A DNA stretch of 64,000 nucleotides from Polymorphum gilvum SL003B-26A1 (GTDB lineage Bacteria > Pseudomonadota > Alphaproteobacteria > Rhizobiales > Stappiaceae), in contig NC_015259.1 in the NCBI RefSeq assembly GCF_000192745.1, positions 3,239,001-3,303,000 on the forward strand. The letters are read 5' to 3'. Shown piece after piece: positions 19,696 to 27,818 of the stretch. Every line of letters starts with the position of its first letter. Position 1 is the stretch's first letter. The notes under the pieces are model-generated. The model searched no databases and was not told the DNA's origin. It saw only the letters and a program-made list of their open reading frames with translations. A program made the translations under genes and the position numbers.

Positions 19696-20550
19696 ATGGG
19701 GCGCACAGGTCGGGTCCCATCCGGAATGAGGTCGAACAGGTTCGTTCCCCCGGTCGCAGGTGCCTTGTACAGATCCGTCAGCCGAAGGCTCGGGCGGACC
19801 GCGACCCGGGTCTATCTCGTCCTGTTCGTCGTGGTTGCCGCCGGCAATGCCGTGTCCTTCGCCTTTCACGACCGGCTGAAATCAGACCTTGGCGCCGTGT
19901 CGCGGCACGTCGCGGCGCTTTGGTCTCGGGAACCGGCGCCCGAACCCGCCGCCCGACTCAAGCCACGCTACGAGGCGCCGCCACAGCGGCTGACCGCGCC
20001 CCCCCTCCCGCCGTTCGCCCGTTTCGAGCCCCAGCTCGCCCTGGAGCCGCCCTATGCGGTCACCGCCGCCGATGCCTTCACGGCGGGAGACGTGCGGATC
20101 CGCCTCGCCTTTATCGACGGCCTTGCCGCCGCCGACCTGTGCCTCAATGTGGGCCTGACCAGGTTTCCCTGCGGCCTGATGGGGCGCGCCTCGATGCAGA
20201 ACCTCGTGTCGAACGCCCCGCTGACCTGCCGGCCGGTGTTCTACGACGAAGGAGACCTCCGCCATGCCTGCACCCTGCAGGGGACGGACATCGCAGCCCA
20301 TCAGGTCGCGGCCGGCTTTGCCAGACCCGACCATCTCGGCCGGCTGCACCTCGACCGGTTGGCGGAGGCGGCCGCCGCCTCGCGGCGCGGCGCGTGGAAC
20401 GGCAACTGGGCGGTGCTGAGCGAAGACGCCATGCGCCGGGACGAGACGCTGCTGCACCGGCTGGATGCGCTGAAGACCAGCCATCGGCCGACGGCGCCGG
20501 ATGCGCCGGCGGATGCGGCAAACGACCCGCTTGGAAACGACGCCCAATGA
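19696..20550 (+). CDS. membrane-anchored degenerate SNase-fold (thermonuclease-like) protein
   Basis: A protein of up to 284 aa. One N-terminal membrane segment (VYLVLFVVVAAGNAVSFAF) and a Pro-rich linker lead to an SNase-like domain. That domain has VRIRLAFIDG, CGLMGRASMQNLV and GTDIAAHQVAAGFARP in family order. The Glu that acts as general base in staphylococcal nuclease (the DTPE motif) is missing here (IDGLAAADL), so nuclease activity is doubtful. The start is uncertain: ATG 19696 or 19726, neither with a strong ribosome site. A related gene lies at 21677. Confidence 0.65.
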   Translation: MGRTGRVPSGMRSNRFVPPVAGALYRSVSRRLGRTATRVYLVLFVVVAAGNAVSFAFHDRLKSDLGAVSRHVAALWSREPAPEPAARLKPRYEAPPQRLTAPPLPPFARFEPQLALEPPYAVTAADAFTAGDVRIRLAFIDGLAAADLCLNVGLTRFPCGLMGRASMQNLVSNAPLTCRPVFYDEGDLRHACTLQGTDIAAHQVAAGFARPDHLGRLHLDRLAEAAAASRRGAWNGNWAVLSEDAMRRDETLLHRLDALKTSHRPTAPDAPADAANDPLGNDAQ

Positions 20551-20702
20551 TGGTATTCAGCAGGCAATCGGCGGCTTGAACGCTGGTTAATGAAGAGTTT
20601 ATTCAATAGCTCGCATTTATCGAAAAGCATAACTCCTCCAAGAACTTCGATTTCAGATGTTTTGTGTAGTGTCTCATCAGTTCCTGGAAGGGGAGTGGTG
20701 AG

Positions 20703-21299
20703 ATGCGAAGCAAAGCGGTACTTTTTGCCCTGGCTCTGGGGCTTGTCGTCGCTCCGGTGCAGGGCGCGTTCGCCTTCGGCATCGGCAGCGGCCTCGGATC
20801 GGTCAAGCGACTGGTCGAACCGAAGTTCATTTCCGACCGCGGCGCCACCCTGGCGCCCATGGGGCACGTCGTGTTCTGCTCCCGAAACCCGGAGGAATGC
20901 CGGGTGCGCGGTGTCGCGGTGGTGAAGCTGACCGAGGCGCGCTCGAACGAGTTGCGCCGCGTCAACGCGCAGATCAACCGCCAGATCCGCGCCGTCAACG
21001 ACAAGGGCGACGGCCTCGGCGACACCTGGTCGATCGCGGTCACGAAGGGTGATTGCGAGGACTTTGCGCTGACCAAGCGCCGCGAACTGATCCGGCTCGG
21101 CTGGCCGTCGCGCGCCCTGCGCATCGCGGTCGCCCGCACGCCGTGGGGCGAGGGCCACGCGGTGCTCGTCGTGCGCACCAGCGACGGAGACCTGGTGCTC
21201 GACAACCGGACGTCGCGCATCGTGCCTTGGCACAAGACCGATCTGACCTGGCTGAAGATCCAGTCGCAGGCCAACGCCCGGCAGTGGCGGGCGATCTGA
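20703..21299 (+). CDS. bacterial transglutaminase-like cysteine proteinase (BTLCP, LapG-like)
   Basis: A 198-aa exported protein with a signal peptide ending near PVQGAFAFG. The Cys-His-Asp triad of the BTLCP family is visible: Cys118 (GDCEDFALTKR), His152 (GEGHAVLVV) and Asp167 (LVLDNR). The best-known relative, LapG, cuts surface adhesins under c-di-GMP control. No LapD or adhesin gene is in the window, so the substrate is unknown. GGGGAG precedes the ATG. It is flanked by two SNase-fold genes on the same strand. Confidence 0.85.
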   Translation: MRSKAVLFALALGLVVAPVQGAFAFGIGSGLGSVKRLVEPKFISDRGATLAPMGHVVFCSRNPEECRVRGVAVVKLTEARSNELRRVNAQINRQIRAVNDKGDGLGDTWSIAVTKGDCEDFALTKRRELIRLGWPSRALRIAVARTPWGEGHAVLVVRTSDGDLVLDNRTSRIVPWHKTDLTWLKIQSQANARQWRAI

Positions 21300-21497
21300 G
21301 ACGGCTGTCCGGCCGCCTGGGCGGCGGCCATCGACGGCGAACGGCCGAAGGCAGGGCGTTGTCCCTGCCTTGAGGTTGCGACACACCCGCAGCCTCTCCG
21401 GTGTCATTCTGGCCAAGCGTGAGCCGCGAGCCGGAACCGGAGAGCCGCGATATCGATGGTCTCGATGAAGGAGACCGAGAGGCCCCGGCTCGCCGAT

Positions 21498-21533
21498 CCC
21501 GCATCTGCGCTTCGCTGCCTGCGGGATGACGCG
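21498..21533. repeat. 36-bp REP-like extragenic repeat, copy 1
   Basis: This 36-bp block matches 22497-22532 at 30 of 36 positions. The ends can pair as a short stem (CCCGCA with TGCGGG). The changes at positions 5 and 24 compensate each other between copies and keep the stem. It lies in the 377-bp gene-free interval 21300-21676, where I see no coding sequence. Confidence 0.6.
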
Positions 21534-21676
21534 TTTGGAGGTTTTGCCGGCAGGCCGAAGGCAGGTCTCGTCCCCGCCTGTCGTCGTTTGCCCGGCCAGC
21601 CGCGTTTCCGCCTTGACCTTGCCCCGCATCGCGCGTTGGATGGCAGGATCCCAGGCTGCAACCGGCGACGGGTTCG

Positions 21677-22348
21677 ATGCGCGCGATCCGAAGGACATGT
21701 CTTGCGGGCCTCGGCGGGCTTGCGTTCTCCCTGGCCGGACCTCTGGTTGCTGCCTTTGACGCGGGCGCCGAAGGTGCGGGTCCGGCCGGGCAGCCAGGCA
21801 CCGGCGTGCTGTGGACGACCAAGCCGGTGCGGATCGATCCGAAGCGGCAGGAGTTGCCGCGTGCCCCCGACCGCGTCTCCCCCTATCCCGACACGATGTA
21901 CGTGCCGCCTTCGGTGCGCGTGCCCAACAGCGTCACCTTCCAGGTCAAGGGGACCGTCTACCGCCTCGCCGTGCTTGAGCCGGTGCCGCCGCAGATGGTC
22001 TGCCGCGAGGCCTCCGGCCAGCGCTGGGCCTGCGGCCTGCGCGCGCGCATGAACCTGCGCGCCATGATCGCCGGCAAGCAGATCGCCTGCCGGCGCATCG
22101 GGGTGGCGGCCGACGACGGCCGGCCGCCCGAGGCAGCGCCGAAGGCCGATCCCGGCCCCGTGCTTGTCGACTGCGTGCGTGGCGTCGACCGCATTGCCCT
22201 CGACCTGCTGCGCTCGGGTTCGGCGGTTGCCGCACGAGACCTCGGCGGCGATCTGGGAGATCTTGCTGCCGATCTGGCCACCGCCGAGGCCTTCGCCCGC
22301 GACCTCCGGGCCGGAATCTGGTCCGACGCCGCCACCGCTGCACGCTGA
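21677..22348 (+). CDS. exported degenerate SNase-fold protein, paralogue-like partner of 19696-20550
   Basis: A 223-aa protein with a signal peptide (LAGLGGLAFSLAGPLVAA). The SNase-like core shows TFQVKGTVYRLAVLE, CGLRARMNLRAMIAGKQIACR, and VDCVRGVDRIALDLLRSGSAVA in the usual order. The DTPE-type catalytic Glu is again absent (LEPVPPQ). Cys pairs suggest disulfides in the periplasm. Together with the gene at 19696 it brackets the LapG-like protease. A binding rather than nuclease role is likely but not shown. Confidence 0.65.
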   Translation: MRAIRRTCLAGLGGLAFSLAGPLVAAFDAGAEGAGPAGQPGTGVLWTTKPVRIDPKRQELPRAPDRVSPYPDTMYVPPSVRVPNSVTFQVKGTVYRLAVLEPVPPQMVCREASGQRWACGLRARMNLRAMIAGKQIACRRIGVAADDGRPPEAAPKADPGPVLVDCVRGVDRIALDLLRSGSAVAARDLGGDLGDLAADLATAEAFARDLRAGIWSDAATAAR

Positions 22349-22496
22349 AAGGCGGCAGGTCTGCTCGCACGCTTGGAGGTCACCCCCGAGCGAGCAGTGC
22401 GAGACCCGGGGTCCACGCGTTGCCAGAGCGGCGGCGTTCCACACGCACCGCCGCCCTCCGCATTCGCCGCTGCGGCAGGCCGATCCGCGAGTGGGC

Positions 22497-22532
22497 CCCG
22501 GATCTCCGCTGCGCTGCGTCCGGGGTGACGCG
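22497..22532. repeat. 36-bp REP-like extragenic repeat, copy 2
   Basis: This is the second copy of the 21498-21533 repeat, with stem ends CCCGGA/TCCGGG. It lies between the SNase-like gene and galE, in a longer GC-rich stretch (22349-22591) with no credible gene. Confidence 0.6.
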
Positions 22533-22591
22533 GAGAGGGCACGGGCATGCCGTCAGGCGCGGAGGTCGAGGCCGGAGGTCGGGCGCGGAGG

Positions 22592-23581
22592 TCAGAGCCG
22601 GTTGCGGGCCGTGAGCGATTGTTCCCAGGCGAGCGCGTGGCGGACGATGGTCTCGAGGTCGTCGTGGTGCGGGACCCAGCCGAGTTCGCGGCGCACGCGC
22701 TCGCTGGCGGCGACCACCCTGGGCGAGTCGCCGGCCCGGCGCGGTGCGATACGCACGGCGAAATCGATCCCCGACACGGCCTTGACCGCGTCGATCACCT
22801 GGCGCACCGAGTAGCCCTCGCCGTAGCCGCAGTTCATCACCAGGCTGTCCCCGCCCGTGCGCAGGCGTGACAGCGCGAGGCGATGCGCCTCGACCAGGTC
22901 GGAAACGTGGATGTAGTCGCGCACGCCGGTGCCGTCGGGCGTGGCGTAGTCGGTGCCGAAGATCGCCATCTCGTCGCGCTTGCCGAGTGCGGTCTCGCAG
23001 GCGACCTTGATCAGGTGGGTGGCGTTCTTCGTCGCCTGGCCCGTGCGGCCTTCCGGATCTGCGCCGGCAACGTTGAAATAGCGCAGCGCCGTGTAGCGGA
23101 AAGCATGGGCGGCGGCGACGTCGCGCAGCATCAGCTCGGTCATCAGCTTCGACGTGCCGTAGGGCGACAGCGGCGCCAGCGGCGCGTCCTCGTCGACCGG
23201 CACGCTGACCGGATCGCCGTAGACGGCAGCCGTCGAGGAGAAGATGAACGTGCCGACGCCCTTGTTGACACAGGCCTCGATCAGGCTGCGCGAGGCGGCA
23301 GTGTTGTTGCGGTAGTATTTCAGCGGGTCGGCGACCGATTCCGGCACGATGATCGAGCCGGCGAAATGGATCACGGCGTCGATGCCATGCGCCTCGATGA
23401 CCGCCTCTATCGTCGCCAGATCACCGACATCCGCGGTGACCAGCGGCACCTCTTCGGGCACCAGCCAGTCGAAGCCGGTCGAGAAATTGTCGACCACGAC
23501 CGGCGTCTCGCCGGCGTCGAGGAGCGAGCGCACCATGTGGCTGCCGATGTAGCCTGCGCCGCCGGTGACCAGAACCGCCAT
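22592..23581 (-). CDS. galE: UDP-glucose 4-epimerase GalE
   Basis: A 329-aa extended SDR. The NAD motif is GGAGYIGSH at residues 7-15, the catalytic series is SSTAAVYG near 115-122, and YGTSK gives Tyr141/Lys145. RYFNVAGADPEGRTG and the VRDYIHVSDLVEAH segment are typical of GalE. It interconverts UDP-glucose and UDP-galactose and would feed the adjacent polysaccharide loci. Confidence 0.95.
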   Translation of the reverse strand: MAVLVTGGAGYIGSHMVRSLLDAGETPVVVDNFSTGFDWLVPEEVPLVTADVGDLATIEAVIEAHGIDAVIHFAGSIIVPESVADPLKYYRNNTAASRSLIEACVNKGVGTFIFSSTAAVYGDPVSVPVDEDAPLAPLSPYGTSKLMTELMLRDVAAAHAFRYTALRYFNVAGADPEGRTGQATKNATHLIKVACETALGKRDEMAIFGTDYATPDGTGVRDYIHVSDLVEAHRLALSRLRTGGDSLVMNCGYGEGYSVRQVIDAVKAVSGIDFAVRIAPRRAGDSPRVVAASERVRRELGWVPHHDDLETIVRHALAWEQSLTARNRL

Positions 23582-23713
23582 GACACCTCCCGAAAACCGA
23601 TGGATCCTGAAAAAGCCTGCTGCAAAACGTTCCGGCCCCGGTGCGGCCCCGGCAGTCGGAGTTTTCCGGGATCGGCTCGCGCTTGTCCAGTCCGTCCTCG
23701 GTCGTCCCGGGCG

Positions 23714-24193
23714 TCAGCCGTCCTGAGCCTCGGGCTCCCGGCACACGTCGATCCAGGTCGCGCCGGTCAGCTCCGCCATCCGCTGCGGCGCGATGCGCAC
23801 CGCGGCATTGACCGCGCCGGCGGCCGGGATGACCACGTCGAAGGCCTTGAGCGACATGTCGCAATAGACCTTCAGCGGCCGGGCCAGGCCGAACGGGCAC
23901 ACGCCGCCGACGGGATGGCCGGTGATCTCCTCCACCACGTCGAGGCCGAGCATCTTGACCTTGGCGCCGAAGGCGGCCTTGGCCTTCCTGTTGTCGAGCC
24001 GCGCGTCGCCGCGCGCGACCACCAGCACGATCTCGTCGCCGGCCTGCAGCGACAGCGTCTTGGCGATCTGGGCCGGCGCCACGCCATGGGCGTCGGCGGC
24101 CTCCTGCACCGTGGCGGTGCTGGCGTCCTTTTCGATGATGGCGATGTCGGGCGCCTTGTCGGCGAAGAACTGGCGGACGGTGTCGATGCCCAT
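23714..24193 (-). CDS. YbaK/ProX-family aminoacyl-tRNA deacylase
   Basis: A 159-aa single-domain YbaK-fold protein with the conserved Lys45 (IAKTL) and the GGVCPFGL loop. Family members hydrolyse mischarged tRNAs (for example Cys-tRNA-Pro) in trans. ATG 24193 is supported by AGGGAGG about 10 nt upstream and by the usual family length; the longer frame to 24274 is not used. Confidence 0.88.
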   Translation of the reverse strand: MGIDTVRQFFADKAPDIAIIEKDASTATVQEAADAHGVAPAQIAKTLSLQAGDEIVLVVARGDARLDNRKAKAAFGAKVKMLGLDVVEEITGHPVGGVCPFGLARPLKVYCDMSLKAFDVVIPAAGAVNAAVRIAPQRMAELTGATWIDVCREPEAQDG

Positions 24194-24411
24194 GCCTGCG
24201 GAGCCTCCCTGTGGAGCGGCGAAAGATCGGAAACCGGCCGGACCGGCGTGTCCGGCCGAAGGACTGGAAGTCATGGCGAACGACTAAAGGCAGGAGGGCG
24301 TCGCCGCAAGCTCTTCCGCCGTCACGAAGCGCGCGCCCGCACGTCCCTGAAGCGACACCCGACCGATCGTGGTCGGGTGTCGTCGGCCAGCGTGAGCGGA
24401 AGGGGGAGGCC

Positions 24412-25752
24412 ATGGCGCCCGTGATCATCTATGGAGCAGCGGTCCAGGAAGCGCGCAACCGGCTCCGGTCGGCGCAGATCTCGACCATGGTCGACGCTCT
24501 GAACAGCCTGCTGTTCCTGCCCGGCACCGAGTTTCCCTCCGCCTTCGCCGGCGCCTTCTCGACCTGGGTCGGCTCGCTGCAGGCGGTGCCGAACAACGCC
24601 AGGGCCAATGCGGCGCTGGCGGCGGCGAAGGTGCGGGCGAAGCAGTTCGCCGACGCCACCACCATCTACGACATCTTCGCCATCGGCGACGTGCTGCGCT
24701 ATCTCGGCGAATTCTTCGAGTTCGGCGGCGATCCGACCGTCGACGACTTCCGCAAGGGCCTGCGCAACCAGATCGCCTTCAACGAGGCCAACCGGGCGCG
24801 CCGGCCGGTGCCGGACGTCCTGACCGCGGAACTGCCCGACCTCGGCATCTTCAAGAACCGCCTGCTCGACCGCTCCGTGGTCAAGTACATGGAGCGATTC
24901 TACGGCCCCTATCTCGGTGCCGACATTTCCGGCACGACCACGGACGCGCTCGACGTACTTGCCTACTACATCGAGTCGCTGAGCCAGCAGCCGATCGGCA
25001 AGGCGACCCTGCAGGCGGGCGCGGCGAGCGAGATCTCGCTCGGCTACGAACTGGTGCCGATCGCCACCATGGTGCTGCAATACCATCACAGCCTGGTCGA
25101 ATGCGGGCTGGCGCTGGCGCTGCCGAGCGTCTCCGCCTCGCCGGGTGCGGCGGCGACCGCCGCCGAACTCGATGCCTTCAACCCCTACGACTTCGGCACG
25201 CTGACCAATCAGGGCACGAGCGAGGCCGTGCAGAAGGTCGTGGCCGGCGGCAACGCCACCCTTGATCTCGACCTCGCCGGCACCGGACTCGTCGTGCTGC
25301 GCGACGCCATCGACATCGAGCGCAGTCCCTATGCCGATGTCGAGATCGGCCTGCTGGTGTCCAACCCGCGCACCAACCCGCTGTTCCAGCTGCAGCAGAC
25401 CTATCGCACCTTCTCGGAAAAGCGCGTCGACCAGATGCTCTCGGGCGACTGGATCTACCAGAAGTCCGACCCGAGCCTCGCCGCCATCGCCGAGAACAAG
25501 TTCGACGACCTGGCCATCGACTTCGACGACCTGATCAAGATGAACTCGCTCGACCTGAAGGCGAGCGGCCATGCCCATGGGCTGCTCGACCCGGCGCTGG
25601 CGGCAGCCGGCGGCGGGCTCCATGCCGTCGCCAGGGAGGCCGAGCCGAAGGCCGGCGACAAGGACGCCGAGGCGCTGTCGAAGCACCTGGCCGGCGTCGA
25701 TCCGGAGGTGCTGCGCAAGGCGCTGGCGCTGGCCTCGTCGCTGCACCTGTGA
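24412..25752 (+). CDS. hypothetical protein, no recognised family
   Basis: A 446-aa protein starting at ATG 24412 after a strong GGGGGAGG. There is no signal peptide and no clear membrane segment. The sequence is Ala/Leu-rich and mostly helical in character, with regular acidic patches (FDDLAIDFDDLIKMNSLDLK) and a Lys/Glu-rich C-terminus. I recognise no motif. It stands alone between ybaK-like and mnmC-like genes, both on the other strand. Codon use looks native. Confidence 0.75.
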   Translation: MAPVIIYGAAVQEARNRLRSAQISTMVDALNSLLFLPGTEFPSAFAGAFSTWVGSLQAVPNNARANAALAAAKVRAKQFADATTIYDIFAIGDVLRYLGEFFEFGGDPTVDDFRKGLRNQIAFNEANRARRPVPDVLTAELPDLGIFKNRLLDRSVVKYMERFYGPYLGADISGTTTDALDVLAYYIESLSQQPIGKATLQAGAASEISLGYELVPIATMVLQYHHSLVECGLALALPSVSASPGAAATAAELDAFNPYDFGTLTNQGTSEAVQKVVAGGNATLDLDLAGTGLVVLRDAIDIERSPYADVEIGLLVSNPRTNPLFQLQQTYRTFSEKRVDQMLSGDWIYQKSDPSLAAIAENKFDDLAIDFDDLIKMNSLDLKASGHAHGLLDPALAAAGGGLHAVAREAEPKAGDKDAEALSKHLAGVDPEVLRKALALASSLHL

Positions 25753-25774
25753 CGGCTTAGGAACTGCACGTGGA

Positions 25775-26932
25775 TCAGCCGACATGATGGGCCGGACGAA
25801 AGGACGGCGGCAGCGCCACGCGCGCCGCCTCGCCGGCGATCTCGGCGGCGAGCGCATCCGCGACCAGATGCGCGATGGCGAAGCCGATCTTGAAGCCGCC
25901 GGTCGCCGCGAAGACCTGCCGGCATCCCGGCAGCAGGCCGACGAGCGGATCGCGCGCCGCCGGCTTCGGCCGGATGCCGGCCCAGGCCTCCAGCAGGGCG
26001 CATCCCTCCAGCGCCGGACAGAAGGCGCGGGCACGGGAAAGCAGCGCCGCGGTCTGCGCCGGATCGGGACGGGGATCGGACAGGTCGGCGTCCGCCGTCG
26101 AGCCGACCGCCACCGTGCCGTCGTCGTGGGGGACGACATAGAGCCCGTCGCAATAGACAGCCGGCATGGCTTCCAGCCCGCCGCCTTCGAGCAGCAGCGC
26201 CTGACCCTTCTCGCCCGCGCCGATGCCCCGCCCGTCAAGCGCCTCGCTCAGGGTCTCGCTCCGGCTCTCGCTCAGGGCCTCGATGGCGGCGAAGGCCCGG
26301 TAGCCGTTCGCCAGCGCCAGACTGCGGGCGGCCAGCGTCGTCCCGTCGGCGAGGCGGACGCGGCCGGCCGCCTCGTCGAAGCCGGCGAAGGCCCGGCCGA
26401 CGAGGATCTCGGCGCGCGCGCCGACCGAGGCGGCGAGCGCGGCGAGGTAGCAGCGCGGCGAGACGCGCGCGGCCAGCGTCTCGACGACGACGCCGAAGGG
26501 GGCCGTCTCGGGCGCAAGCCAGCGGGCGTGGGCGCCGGCCTCCTCGACGCGATAGGCGTATCCGGTTTCGTCGGTGCGCCAGCGCAGGCGGCTTTCCTCG
26601 GCGCGCTCCAGATGATGCGCCCGCCGGTCGGCGGTGGCGATCGGCATCACCCGGCCGCAGCGGCGATAGCCGGTGGCGAGCCCGGTTTCCGCCTCCAGCG
26701 CGGCGACGTGGCCGGCAAGGGTCGTCAGCGCCTCGAACTGGAACGCCTTCTTGGCGTTCCAGCGCGCCGGCATGTGCGGCATCAGCGCGCCGAGCACGCC
26801 GCCGCTCGCCCCCGCGCCGACGGCCCGTTCCTCGATGACGACGACGGACAGGCCCCGGGCGACGGCCGCGCGGGCGAGCGACAGGCCGAAGACGCCGGCG
26901 CCGACGACGGCGAGATCACGGGGCTTGGTCAC
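25775..26932 (-). CDS. mnmC: FAD-dependent oxidoreductase, MnmC C-terminal-domain type
   Basis: A protein of about 385 aa of the DAO family. The N-terminal FAD motif is VVGAGVFGLSLARA and a C-terminal ATGGFKIGFAIAHLVAD closes the flavin fold. Its divergent neighbour is an MnmD methyltransferase, so it is probably the separate oxidase half of MnmC, which converts cmnm5(s2)U to nm5(s2)U in tRNA wobble position 34. GTG 26932 is favoured because AAAGGA lies about 10 nt upstream. An ATG at 26989 would overlap the mnmD start codon and is less likely. Confidence 0.75.
   Translation of the reverse strand: MTKPRDLAVVGAGVFGLSLARAAVARGLSVVVIEERAVGAGASGGVLGALMPHMPARWNAKKAFQFEALTTLAGHVAALEAETGLATGYRRCGRVMPIATADRRAHHLERAEESRLRWRTDETGYAYRVEEAGAHARWLAPETAPFGVVVETLAARVSPRCYLAALAASVGARAEILVGRAFAGFDEAAGRVRLADGTTLAARSLALANGYRAFAAIEALSESRSETLSEALDGRGIGAGEKGQALLLEGGGLEAMPAVYCDGLYVVPHDDGTVAVGSTADADLSDPRPDPAQTAALLSRARAFCPALEGCALLEAWAGIRPKPAARDPLVGLLPGCRQVFAATGGFKIGFAIAHLVADALAAEIAGEAARVALPPSFRPAHHVG
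26244..26279. repeat. 12-bp unit repeated three times inside the MnmC-type oxidase gene
   Basis: TCGCTCAGGGTC, TCGCTCCGGCTC and TCGCTCAGGGCC follow one another exactly. The repeat adds four-residue Ser/Glu-rich units (LSESRSETLSEA) without shifting the frame. Confidence 0.75.
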
Positions 26933-26987
26933 CAGCGGACGGTCCTTTAAGAAGCGGCGGGGATGCGGCAGCAAGGGTTCTAGAGCC

Positions 26988-27818
26988 ATGGACAGGCCTG
27001 CGCAAAGGGAAATGCCGCCAGGCGCGGGCAACGGCACGGGCAACGGCACGGGCAACGGCCTTGCGCCCGACCTCGACTGGCTTGAGGGCGGCGTGCCCTT
27101 CGCGCCGGCCTACGGCGACAGCTATTTCTCGCGCGCCGGCGGGCCGCAGGGCGGGCTGGCGGAAAGCCGGCACGTGTTCCTCGCCGGCACCGGCCTGCCC
27201 GAACGCTTTCTCGGGCGCGGCACCTTCACCGTGGCCGAACTCGGCTTCGGCACCGGCCTGAATTTCCTCGCCACGCTGGCCGCGCTGGCCGAGTCGCTAG
27301 CCGAGGCCCCGGGGGCGCCGGCCGGGCCGCGGCTGACCTATGTCGGCTTCGAGCGCCATCCGCTGAGCCGCGCCCAGATGGCGCGCGCGCTCGCCCCCTT
27401 CGCAGACCTGGCGGCGTTCGCCGACGCCCTGCTCAGCCGCTGGGCGCCGGCGGCCGGCTGGCAGCGGATCGAGATGGCCGGCGCCGAACTGTGGCTCGCC
27501 GTCGGCGACGCCAACGCGCTGGTGCCGGAGCTCGCCCGGCGGGCGGGCCTTGGCCCGGTCGACGCCTGGTATCTCGACGGCTTCAGCCCGGCGCGCAATC
27601 CCGAGCTGTGGAGCGGCGATCTGCTGCGTGCCGTCTTCGCCGCCACCGCGCCGGGCGGCCGCTTCGCCACCTACGCGGCCGCCGGCCGGGTGCGCCGCGC
27701 GCTTGAGGCCGCCGGCTTCAGGGTCGAGCGGCGCAAGGGCTTCGCCGCCAAGCGCGAGATGCTGGCCGGCACGAAGCTGGACAGTTCTAAAAACCTCGCC
27801 ATTTCAGTGAGATTTTGA
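26988..27818 (+). CDS. mnmD: MnmD, tRNA 5-methylaminomethyl-2-thiouridine methyltransferase, 3' end altered by an IS
   Basis: A 276-aa Methyltransf_30 protein that uses SAM to convert nm5(s2)U34 to mnm5(s2)U34. The SAM motif GFGTG is at residues 86-90, and YLDGFSPARNPELWS is the family signature. The N-terminus carries a (GNGT) repeat. The native end was MLAGTKLP-stop: joining 27778 to 29070 restores it. The IS5 element now replaces the last Pro with about 12 foreign residues (DSSKNLAISVRF). All conserved motifs are intact, so the enzyme probably still works. AAGGG precedes the ATG. Confidence 0.88.
   Translation: MDRPAQREMPPGAGNGTGNGTGNGLAPDLDWLEGGVPFAPAYGDSYFSRAGGPQGGLAESRHVFLAGTGLPERFLGRGTFTVAELGFGTGLNFLATLAALAESLAEAPGAPAGPRLTYVGFERHPLSRAQMARALAPFADLAAFADALLSRWAPAAGWQRIEMAGAELWLAVGDANALVPELARRAGLGPVDAWYLDGFSPARNPELWSGDLLRAVFAATAPGGRFATYAAAGRVRRALEAAGFRVERRKGFAAKREMLAGTKLDSSKNLAISVRF
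27026..27059. repeat. 12-bp unit repeated nearly three times in mnmD
   Basis: GGGCAACGGCAC occurs at 27026-27037 and 27038-27049, and ten of its bases recur at 27050-27059. It encodes a Gly-Asn-Gly-Thr tract just before the conserved domain. Confidence 0.8.
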
